From the NCBI GenBank assembly GCA_945893365.1, contig CAMDED010000072.1, forward strand, positions 1 through 37,002: a stretch of DNA of 37,002 nt, given 5' to 3'. A program made the position numbers and the translations under genes. Source of the DNA: Candidatus Sulfopaludibacter sp. SbA3. GTDB lineage: Bacteria > Acidobacteriota > Terriglobia > Bryobacterales > Bryobacteraceae. Position 1 is the stretch's first letter. Every line of letters starts with the position of its first letter. Shown piece by piece: positions 9,901 through 15,892 of the stretch. The notes beneath the pieces were generated by a model. That model was not told the origin of the DNA and made no database searches. It saw only the letters and a program-made list of their open reading frames with translations.

Positions 9901-10316
9901 TCACGATTCAGACCGGAATACCCTTCACCGTCGGCCACGCCGGCGCCAACACGGGCGGAGCGGGCGGCAGCCGTCCCGACTACCTGCGCGACGCCACGCT
10001 GCCTTCCGATGAGCGCTCGCTTCAACGCTGGTTCGACACCACGGCCTTCGCAACGCCGGCCATCTACACTTTTGGAAACGTCGCTCGCAACAGTCTCTAC
10101 GGCCCGGGCCGCTGGAACTACGATTCGTCGTTGTTCAAGAACTTCAACATCACGGAAAAGATGAGGTTCGAGTTCCGCGCCGAGCTCTTCAATCTCTTCA
10201 ACCACCCGCAGTTCGGACAGCCCGCCGCAACCGTTGGCGCGGGAGGCGTCGGGACTATCACCTCGACTGTCGGCAACCCGCGCCAGATCCAGCTTGGGGG
10301 ACGCTTCATATTCTGA
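6981..10316 (+). CDS. Oar-like TonB-dependent receptor with carboxypeptidase-regulatory domain (1111 aa)
   Basis: This is the second giant receptor, with the same architecture as the one at 1127-4333 but clearly divergent in sequence. The signal peptide is residues 1 to about 22 (ALAALPVSAQ). The carboxypeptidase-regulatory domain spans about 25-110 (ELAGLVADQSGAGIPQAKV). The plug carries LPLNGRNFVQLAILSPGVN and SNNFLYDGTDNNE, with the KSGTNELHGSAFEYHRNSA motif shared by these receptors. The beta-barrel ends in GGRFIF with a terminal Phe. Start ATG 6981 has AAGGGAG upstream. It is followed after 8 bases by a DUF1080 protein and then by a cytochrome and a PQQ dehydrogenase, all on the same strand, so it may import or bind the glycoside processed by those enzymes. 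That link is inferred. Confidence 0.93.
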   Translation: MSLAFRLFLVSGFALAALPVSAQVATAELAGLVADQSGAGIPQAKVTVTNAATNVVAREVTTVTDGSYVITLLQPGTYTISVEASGFRKLVQSGLELQTNQRAKVDLAMQVGQVSDTVEVTATATQLESQSSSLGAVVSQQFVSELPLNGRNFVQLAILSPGVNGAGFSVGGTIQSGSRPDDRRPGTEIFSNGNREGSNNFLYDGTDNNERLIQLIVLRPAIESIREFKVQTNMFSADLGRNSGAVVDVVTKSGTNELHGSAFEYHRNSALDARNFFSPKGTAFPPFRFNQYGFSLGGPVVLPKYNGRNKTFFFVDFEGYRRNQVQSSVRTVATTKIRTGDFSDEAAIFDPLTQRADSTSATGIRRTQFPGNVIPRSRWDLPTSRLLTAFPLPTNTGRINNYLANLNLTQNWDQGDVRVDHQITPNDNIFARWSIQHTTTTAPHTFPLATIDGLPKPVGVGNEDSFAGPAFNPVQHAVVSYTKVITPALVNDFRIGFNRFVLDYTSEGFEPGGPNLGNLLGIPNANAHPLHGVLPIFNLGTYTGVGHSRSLPIFRRSNTFQYIDNVSWVRGSHTVKFGGDLRRRQITEYQTNRGNGRFNFGRGFTTEIGSGSATGNELASFLLGYASLVEQDFTLAWVGARGIESGLYVADDWRVNRKLTLNIGMRWDYYSPFSEVANRWANFDAATATVKVAGRDGVDSRAGINRDFRNWAPRFGFAYQLGRSTVVRGGFGLFYNPNGNGGALLRLQRHVPFGPIYSQTYPDTALGTRVSDGFPAPPTVNFDSVKNPSGGVVGAFPGYRSSYAQQFNLGVQHELPEQIVVKLAFVGNLGRRLGTTIDLNQPLPGAGAVNPRRAFFAIRPGLAGISYAVSDGLSAYYSGQLSVEKRMSRGLQLMLGYTLAHGIDDVATEFGGGVGTPQDIRNRRADRGNSSFDIRQRMTLSFLYDLPIGKGRAINLTSKVADLLIGGWQTNGILTIQTGIPFTVGHAGANTGGAGGSRPDYLRDATLPSDERSLQRWFDTTAFATPAIYTFGNVARNSLYGPGRWNYDSSLFKNFNITEKMRFEFRAELFNLFNHPQFGQPAATVGAGGVGTITSTVGNPRQIQLGGRFIF

Positions 10317-10324
10317 GGCCCCTT

Positions 10325-11560
10325 ATGCCGCTTCAGCGCCTCGCCGTCCCGTTCATCGTTCTTGTTTCCGCGGCAGGCGCGTCCGGATCGGCGGAAGCCG
10401 ACCGCCTGCGTTCCATCTTCGACGGCCGCACCCTCAACGGATGGGAGCAGTGCAACGGCACGGCGAAGTATGCCGTCGAGAAAGGCGTTATCGTCGGAAC
10501 CACCGCCGACGGCAGCCCGAATTCTTTTCTTTGCACGAAGAAGCAGTACGGCGACTTCATCCTGGAGTTCGAGGAGAAGCACGATCCCGAGCTGAACTCG
10601 GGCGTCCAGATTCGCAGCCACCGCTACGAGCGGGAAACCGAGGTGCTTACTGAAAACCGCGGCCTCACGAAGCGGAAGCACGAGGCCGGCCGCGTCTACG
10701 GCTATCAGGTGGAGATCGCGACCGCGGCGAGCGGCGTCTCGGGCGGTATCTACGACGAGGCGCGCCGCGGCTGGATAGACAACACGCGGAACACCGGCTT
10801 GCGCGATAACGAGTGGAACAAGTTCCGCGTCGTCGCCTCCGGAGATTCGATCAAAACCTGGATCAACGGAACGCCCGTCGCCGACCTGGTCGATTCCTTG
10901 GACCTCGCCGGGTTCATCGCCCTTCAGGTTCATCAGTACAAGGGCGAGAAGCCCCGCCAGGTGCGTTGGCGGAACATCCGCTTGCAGGATCTGGGCAGGC
11001 ACGAATGGAAGCCCTTGACGGATGGCAAGACGCTCGCGGGGTGGAGCAAATGGGGCGGCGGCGAATGGAGCGTCGCCGATGGTGACGGGAAAGGCGCGCT
11101 TCGAGGCATCAACAAACCCGCCGAGCGCGGCTTCCTCATCGCCGATCGTGAACTCGACGACTTCACCGTGCGCCTGAACTACAGAGTGGTGAAGGGTAAC
11201 AGCGGCGTGTTCTTCCGCATGGGCGACCCTGCCGTGCGCGAACCGGGCAACATGGGCTTCGAAGTGGAGGTCGACCCCGCGCGGGACGCCGGCGGCATAC
11301 AGGAGCCGGGGAAGCGCGGCTGGCTCAAGCACACCGATCCGAGGGATCACGAGTCGATCTACAAGCCGGACGATTGGAACGGAATGACGATCCACGCGAA
11401 CGGCCATCGCATTGCCGTCCACGTAAACGGCGTGAAGACCTGGGAACAGAAGGACGATCCGGGGCGTCTGAAGGGCAGGCTGGCGCTCCAGATTAACCCG
11501 CGCGACGAGTTGGAAGTCTACTACCGCGACATCGAGATCCTGGCGCCCGCCAAGCGTTGA
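10325..11560 (+). CDS. secreted protein with two DUF1080 (3-keto-disaccharide hydrolase) domains (411 aa)
   Basis: A signal peptide (residues 1 to about 24) is followed by two tandem concanavalin-like DUF1080 domains, about 27-222 and 227-407. The repeats are marked by FDGRTLNGW (32-40) against TDGKTLAGW (232-240) and by NSGVQIRS (91-98) against NSGVFFRMG (292-300). The family includes enzymes acting on 3-keto-disaccharides and related oxidised glycosides, and many members remain uncharacterised. The start lies 8 bases after the receptor stop, so translation is probably coupled. The next genes encode a cytochrome c and a PQQ dehydrogenase, an electron-transfer pair that could generate a keto-sugar substrate in the same compartment. 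The assignment to DUF1080 is firm; the substrate is unknown. Confidence 0.9.
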   Translation: MPLQRLAVPFIVLVSAAGASGSAEADRLRSIFDGRTLNGWEQCNGTAKYAVEKGVIVGTTADGSPNSFLCTKKQYGDFILEFEEKHDPELNSGVQIRSHRYERETEVLTENRGLTKRKHEAGRVYGYQVEIATAASGVSGGIYDEARRGWIDNTRNTGLRDNEWNKFRVVASGDSIKTWINGTPVADLVDSLDLAGFIALQVHQYKGEKPRQVRWRNIRLQDLGRHEWKPLTDGKTLAGWSKWGGGEWSVADGDGKGALRGINKPAERGFLIADRELDDFTVRLNYRVVKGNSGVFFRMGDPAVREPGNMGFEVEVDPARDAGGIQEPGKRGWLKHTDPRDHESIYKPDDWNGMTIHANGHRIAVHVNGVKTWEQKDDPGRLKGRLALQINPRDELEVYYRDIEILAPAKR

Positions 11561-11711
11561 CTTGACGCTCGCCCACTAACCCGCATGTCTCACAGGTAGT
11601 TCAACGGCGCGAGTTGCGGGTCGGAGGGGCGTTAGGCGGGCGGTGCAAAGGCATCTTTTAAAAACCAAACAATGTGGGTCTTTGGAGGGCGCCGTCATAG
11701 TAGACTACAGT

Positions 11712-12521
11712 ATGCGTTTTGCGGCCCTCTTTTGCATTGCCCTGCCCCTTGCCGCGCAGCATGGGCGCTACGTCGGCGAATCACAGCACCCCTCCATCGG
11801 CGATCCGAAGGCGATCGCCGCCGGAGCCAAGCTGTATGCGACATCTTGTCCGGGCTGTCACGGCCCCGATGGAAGCGGCGGACGCGGACCAAATCTGGTG
11901 AGGCGGTCCCTCTGGCATCCGCTTCGGGATGAAGCGATCTTTAGCGCCATCCGCAACGGCGTTCCGGGCACGGACATGCCGCCGACGAAGCTGCCGGACG
12001 ATCAGACATGGAACCTGGTGGCGTTTCTCCACGCGCTGATTGGACCCGCGAGCGAGAACAACGTTCCGGGGGACGTCAGTGCGGGCGAACAAGTATTCTG
12101 GGGCGGCAAGGCAGGTTGCTCCAATTGCCACTCGATCCGCGGCCGCGGCGGGCGGATGGGACCCGACCTGACGAATATCGGCGGAAGCAGCCCTCTTGCC
12201 GTTATTCGGGAATCGGTCCTCGAACCTTCGAAAGATCTGATGTTCCTGGGCAATGAGGGCGCGACGGCCACGCTGAAGAACGGGAAAGTCGTGAAGGGAA
12301 TCGCGCGCAATCGCGACAACTACTCGCTCCAGATGATCGATTCGAAAGGGGAGCTGCACCTGCTCTCCATGAACGAGGTGAAGGAGTTGAAGATCCTCGA
12401 CGTCTCACCGATGCCGGGCGATTACCGGGAGCGCCTATCCTCCGCGGAGCTGCGGGATTTGCTGGCGTTCCTGTCTCGCCAGGTCGCGCGCCCAAGAGCC
12501 AATACGAGGAAGGGCAATTAA
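11712..12521 (+). CDS. exported di-heme cytochrome c with TIGR02603-type heme-binding domain (269 aa)
   Basis: The signal peptide is MRFAALFCIALPLAAQ. The first cytochrome c domain carries CPGCH at residues 46-50 with a likely axial Met at 89 (GTDMPP). The second domain has CSNCH at 136-140, then GRGGRMGPDLTNIGG and an ending with SPMPGDY and LRDLLAFL. This second domain matches the heme-binding type common in Planctomycetes and Acidobacteriota, often fused to dehydrogenases. ATG 11712 was chosen because the signal peptide starts there; GTG 11643 would place an odd 23-residue segment before it. The gene sits 4 bases upstream of the PQQ dehydrogenase and is very likely its electron acceptor in the periplasm. 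Confidence 0.88.
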   Translation: MRFAALFCIALPLAAQHGRYVGESQHPSIGDPKAIAAGAKLYATSCPGCHGPDGSGGRGPNLVRRSLWHPLRDEAIFSAIRNGVPGTDMPPTKLPDDQTWNLVAFLHALIGPASENNVPGDVSAGEQVFWGGKAGCSNCHSIRGRGGRMGPDLTNIGGSSPLAVIRESVLEPSKDLMFLGNEGATATLKNGKVVKGIARNRDNYSLQMIDSKGELHLLSMNEVKELKILDVSPMPGDYRERLSSAELRDLLAFLSRQVARPRANTRKGN

Positions 12522-12525
12522 ATCA

Positions 12526-14124
12526 ATGACACGATCCGCCTTAGCCGCATTCATACTCTGTGCCTGTGCCTCGGCGCAAGTTCGCTTCGAGGACATCTCG
12601 AAAGGGGCGTCGGAAAACTGGCTCACCTACGCCGGAAGCTACCCGGGTTGGCGCTATAGCTCGCTCAAGCAGATCACGCCCGACAATGCGAAAACGATGT
12701 CGCCGAAGTGGGTCTATCGCGTGCCCGAGGCTCGCGGATTGCGAACCACTCCGCTGGTCTACAAGGGCGTGATGTATGTCACGAATACGAACTCCGTCTA
12801 CGCTCTGGACGCGCGCTCGGGCCGCCTCGTCTGGCAATACCGGGACACGCGGGCGAAGGGAGGGGGCGTAAACCGCGGCTCGGCGATTCTGGGCGACCGC
12901 ATCTATTTTACAAGCAGCGACAACTATCTGACGGCCCTCGACCGGCAATCCGGCGCGCTGATCTTCAGCCGTCAATTCGCCGACATTGAGAAGGGAACCA
13001 CCTCAACCTCCGCCCCGCTCATCGTAAAGGACAAGGTCATCGTGGGCAGCGCGGGCGGCGATGCCGGGATGCGCGGCTTTATCGCCGCTCTTTCCGCCTC
13101 GAACGGCGACGAGATCTGGCGCACCTACACGGTACCGGCCAAGGGCGAACCAGGCTCTGATAGCTGGAGCGGCTCACCCGAGTGGGGCGGGGGAGCGACA
13201 TGGCTATCCGGCACTTTCGATTCGGAGACGAACACGCTCTATTGGACTACAGGCAATCCGTGGCCCGATTTTGCCGGGACGCCGCGTCTGGGCGACAACC
13301 TCTACACCTGCTCGCTGCTCGCGCTCGATCTCGATACCGGGAAGTGGAAGTGGCACTTCCAATTCACTCCGCACGATACACACGACTGGGACGCTCAGAG
13401 TTGGCCGATTCTGATCGACATGGAGTTTCGCGGCAAGATGCGGAAGGTCGTCCTGCACGCCAACCGAAACGGATTCTTCTACGTTCTCGACCGCGCCACG
13501 GGCGAGTTTCTGCGCGCCACGCAGCTCATCGACAAAGTGACTTGGGCGAGTGGTATCGATGACAAGGGCCGTCCGGTCCTGATCCCCGGAAAGGATCCAA
13601 CGCCCGCGGGCAATTGGGTCTGCCCCAGTGTGAAAGGCGCAACCAACTGGATGGGACAGAGTTACAATCCGACGACCGGGTTGCTCTACGTGCTGACCCT
13701 CGAACAGTGCGGCATGTACAACAGCTCGTCGCAGGAGCCGGTCCCGATGAAGAATTTTGCGGGCGGCGGAGCGACGGAGGAAGGCGGGCAGGTGATTCTA
13801 CGCGCCATCGATCCGAAGACGGCCAAGCGCGCCTGGGAGTACCCGATGACGGGCGCGGGCCGCATGTGGACGGGTACGGTTTCGACGGCGGCGGGGGTGG
13901 TTTTCAGCGGCGACGATGACGGCCAGCTTCTGGCGCTTGACGCGAAGACGGGCAAGCTTCTATGGCATTTTAATATGAGTGAAAATCTCGGAGCTTCGCC
14001 GATCACGTACTCGGTGGACGGCAAACAGTATGTTGCGATCGCGTCCGCCACGGCGATTTTCGCGTTCGGCTTGTTTGAGCCCGCGGAGCCCATGACCGCG
14101 CCGAAGGTCACGTTCGGGAAGTGA
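12526..14124 (+). CDS. PQQ-dependent dehydrogenase, methanol/ethanol dehydrogenase family (532 aa)
   Basis: This is an exported eight-bladed quinoprotein propeller. The signal peptide is residues 1 to about 18. PQQ-type blade motifs include VYALDARSGRLVWQYRD and LLALDLDTGKWKWHFQ. The active-site segment is TPHDTHDWDAQ (281-291), with Asp residues for calcium and catalysis, preceded by GNPWPDF and GDNLYTCSL, both typical of the family. The vicinal Cys-Cys pair that methanol and ethanol dehydrogenases carry just before the VNRG motif is absent: the sequence there reads TRAKGGGVNRG. At 532 residues it is slightly short for the family. A ribosome site (GGAAGGG) lies within the end of the cytochrome gene. 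The substrate could be an alcohol or a sugar; the neighbouring DUF1080 gene favours a sugar. Confidence 0.92.
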   Translation: MTRSALAAFILCACASAQVRFEDISKGASENWLTYAGSYPGWRYSSLKQITPDNAKTMSPKWVYRVPEARGLRTTPLVYKGVMYVTNTNSVYALDARSGRLVWQYRDTRAKGGGVNRGSAILGDRIYFTSSDNYLTALDRQSGALIFSRQFADIEKGTTSTSAPLIVKDKVIVGSAGGDAGMRGFIAALSASNGDEIWRTYTVPAKGEPGSDSWSGSPEWGGGATWLSGTFDSETNTLYWTTGNPWPDFAGTPRLGDNLYTCSLLALDLDTGKWKWHFQFTPHDTHDWDAQSWPILIDMEFRGKMRKVVLHANRNGFFYVLDRATGEFLRATQLIDKVTWASGIDDKGRPVLIPGKDPTPAGNWVCPSVKGATNWMGQSYNPTTGLLYVLTLEQCGMYNSSSQEPVPMKNFAGGGATEEGGQVILRAIDPKTAKRAWEYPMTGAGRMWTGTVSTAAGVVFSGDDDGQLLALDAKTGKLLWHFNMSENLGASPITYSVDGKQYVAIASATAIFAFGLFEPAEPMTAPKVTFGK

Positions 14125-14148
14125 GCGCCCGGTTAACCGTTGCCAGCA

Positions 14149-14565
14149 TCAGATGAAAAGGTCGGCGCCCACGTGGAAGAACGTCGCGAGTTTTTTGGCC
14201 TGATCCTTGCTGATCGCCCGCTTCCCGGACAGGATCTCGGAAACTCTTCCTTTCGATCCGAGTAAGGTCCACAGAGCGCTTGGTTTCAACTCGCGCTGTT
14301 CCAGAAGAAAGGCGACCATCTGGTGCGGCGGAATGGAAGGGAGCGGATAGTGTTTCTCCTCAAAATCGTGCGACAGGTCAATCAACAGCTCGAGGAGGGC
14401 GTCTTCCTCCGGAGTGAGGCTATCCTCGCCCTTCGCCATCAGATCCTCGATGATCGACAACATCCGGTTGTTTTCGTCGTCAGTCTTGATGACGGCCGGA
14501 AGGGCCTTGGCGAGCAATCGCCCGTAGCGCTTCGTGTCGAGATCGATGGTGGTCATAGTAGTCAT
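14149..14565 (-). CDS. higA: HigA-type antitoxin / XRE-family regulator (138 aa)
   Basis: The N-terminal half (to about residue 75) is an acidic helical region of the kind that wraps around HigB. The C-terminal part (about 85-135) is a helix-turn-helix DNA-binding domain (LKPSALWTLLGSKGRVSEIL, then SGKRAISKDQAKKLA). The product should neutralise the toxin and repress its own operon. Its ATG (14563-14565) overlaps the toxin stop in an ATGA junction, and GGGAG lies about ten bases upstream. Toxin-before-antitoxin order is characteristic of HigBA. It is convergent with the PQQ dehydrogenase gene, with 24 bases between them that contain the palindrome CGGTTAACCG. Confidence 0.87.
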   Translation of the reverse strand: MTTMTTIDLDTKRYGRLLAKALPAVIKTDDENNRMLSIIEDLMAKGEDSLTPEEDALLELLIDLSHDFEEKHYPLPSIPPHQMVAFLLEQRELKPSALWTLLGSKGRVSEILSGKRAISKDQAKKLATFFHVGADLFI

Positions 14566-14849
14566 CGTTTCCAGGCTCCCTTGCCGTACTCTCTATGGGT
14601 CAGCACCTCTTTGATGTAAACCGCCCGTCGCCGGTAGTGAACGAAAGCGATCACGCGATACTTGTTCCCGCCAACATCGAAGACGGTCAGATCTCCGACG
14701 AAGTCCGCTGTATTGAAGGTGAGACGCACATCGCCAGGAGTTCTCCAGTCCGCCTCTTCGGTCGCATTCGCCCATCGCATCAGCGGCTCCAGTGCATCAG
14801 GGTGTCCTTCGACGAATGTACGAATTGCGCGGCGGCTGATCACCCTCAC
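14562..14849 (-). CDS. higB: HigB-type toxin, RelE-fold mRNA interferase (95 aa)
   Basis: The sequence VRVISRRAIRTFVEGHPDA followed by a WRTPGDVRLTFNTAD segment and GNKYRVIAFVHYRRRAVYIK matches the HigB_toxin family. That family cleaves mRNA at the ribosome. The C-terminal VLTHREYGKGAWKR holds the usual catalytic His/Arg/Lys-rich strand. The GTG at 14847-14849 was chosen because family members begin at this point; GAGGGAG lies immediately upstream. A longer frame to 14885 has no family support. The gene precedes and overlaps the antitoxin. It looks intact and should be active if expressed. Confidence 0.86.
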   Translation of the reverse strand: MRVISRRAIRTFVEGHPDALEPLMRWANATEEADWRTPGDVRLTFNTADFVGDLTVFDVGGNKYRVIAFVHYRRRAVYIKEVLTHREYGKGAWKR

Positions 14850-14856
14850 CTCCCTC

Positions 14857-14885
14857 AGGTTCCCAGAAGGGGAACATCCTGTCAA
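14857..14885 (-). promoter_or_regulatory. candidate higBA promoter with overlapping operator palindrome
   Basis: Read on the minus strand, a perfect TTGACA (plus 14880-14885) is followed by the 17-base interrupted palindrome GTTCCC-N5-GGGAAC (14859-14875). The -10 at 17-base spacing would be a poor GAACCT at 14857-14862, placing the start of transcription right at the toxin start codon. A palindrome overlapping the promoter is what autoregulation by HigA would need. The palindrome is certain; its function is inferred. Confidence 0.4.
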
Positions 14886-14943
14886 GCGGTACGACGTAGG
14901 CGGCCGGCACGCGCACGGCGACGGGCTGGCCGCGCCTCATCAA

Positions 14944-15837
14944 TCACGCCGCCAGTGCGGCGCGGAATTCGCTTATAGCCTTGGTCAGGCTCGCGACCTG
15001 CTCGCCAAGCGGAAGGTACTCCATCGTCAAATAGCCTCTGTATCCCGACTTCTGAATGGCTTTGTAGATATTGGCGTAGTTCATCTCGCCGCTACCGGGG
15101 TCGTTGCGGCCGGGGTTGTCGGCGACGTGATAGACAGCTACCCAAGGCGCGGCCGCGACCGCCGTGCGCGTGACGTTCCCAAGCTGCACCTGCTCGTGAT
15201 AAAGATCGAACAGCAGTTTCACGTGCGCGTTGTCCACTTCCTTCACCAGCTTCAAACCTTCCACGCAATTGTTGAGGAAGAATCCCTTGTGATTCACCAG
15301 CGAATTCAGAGGCTCGACGATCAACGTGACGCCGCCCTTGCCCGCCAGATCGCCCGCACGCTTCGCGCCCTCAAGCAGACTCGCATACTGCTCGGCGTGA
15401 GTGCGCCCGGCGATCTCGTTTCCGCTCATCAGGATGACCTGCGGAATCTCAAGTTGTCCGGCAAATACGACGGCCTGCTTCACATCCGCGAGGAAGCCCT
15501 CGCGCTCGGCCGGATCCACCATGGAAACGTGGCGCTTCCCCCAATCGGGAGTCGCGATGATGGTGTCCATTCCCAATTTCAACGACCGCGCCAGCTTCCT
15601 GATGCGCGCGATATCCTGGTCCGTCCAATTGACGTGCTCGGCGACGAGCTCGACCGATTGGATCCCCGCCCGCGCCGCCGCTTCAAGCTTTTCTTCGAAG
15701 CTCCCCTTCAGCGTCCAAAGCATGACGGAGCTGGTCATAGCGGCTTTGGGCTGCGTCTGCTGAGCCTCGGTTTTCGAGGAGGAAATCTGCCCGGCGATTG
15801 CCGCGGCGCCGGCCTTCAACACGTTTCGTCGTTCCAT
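14944..15837 (-). CDS. exported hydroxypyruvate isomerase/sugar epimerase-like TIM-barrel protein (297 aa)
   Basis: This is a member of the AP-endonuclease-2-like TIM-barrel family (hydroxypyruvate isomerase/xylose-isomerase-like). A metal site is visible as E175 (IVEPLN), D211 and H214 (LLFDLYHEQ), H237 (VAVYHVADN) and E273 (YLTMEYLP). The N-terminus (MERRNVLKAGAAAIAG) has an Arg-Arg pair and a short hydrophobic stretch like a Tat signal, common for such enzymes in Acidobacteriota. AAGGA lies just before the ATG. It likely interconverts or dehydrates a keto-sugar in the periplasm; the exact substrate is not predictable. It is divergent from the anthranilate synthase gene, with 55 bases between them, and related in fold to the protein at 30607-31440. 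Confidence 0.87.
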   Translation of the reverse strand: MERRNVLKAGAAAIAGQISSSKTEAQQTQPKAAMTSSVMLWTLKGSFEEKLEAAARAGIQSVELVAEHVNWTDQDIARIRKLARSLKLGMDTIIATPDWGKRHVSMVDPAEREGFLADVKQAVVFAGQLEIPQVILMSGNEIAGRTHAEQYASLLEGAKRAGDLAGKGGVTLIVEPLNSLVNHKGFFLNNCVEGLKLVKEVDNAHVKLLFDLYHEQVQLGNVTRTAVAAAPWVAVYHVADNPGRNDPGSGEMNYANIYKAIQKSGYRGYLTMEYLPLGEQVASLTKAISEFRAALAA

Positions 15838-15843
15838 AAATCC

Positions 15844-15871
15844 TTCGATTGAATGGTATTCTCAATATATC
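15844..15871 (+). promoter_or_regulatory. weak candidate promoter for the fused anthranilate synthase gene
   Basis: TTCGAT (15844-15849) and TATATC (15866-15871) stand 16 bases apart in an AT-rich patch within the 55-base divergent spacer. The match is modest. No leader peptide with tandem Trp codons or attenuator hairpin fits into this short spacer, so attenuation control is unlikely here. Confidence 0.25.
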
Positions 15872-15892
15872 CACCGAACATCAAGGGCAGTC

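Noticed and set aside
10118-11422. 434-codon minus-strand frame across the second receptor and the DUF1080 gene
   Set aside because: It crosses two confident genes on the other strand, lacks a recognisable domain, and is low-complexity in composition.
14662-15852. 396-codon plus-strand frame over the toxin and isomerase genes
   Set aside because: It is antisense to two well-supported proteins; the translation shows no domain and is His/Arg/Leu-rich as expected of a shadow.
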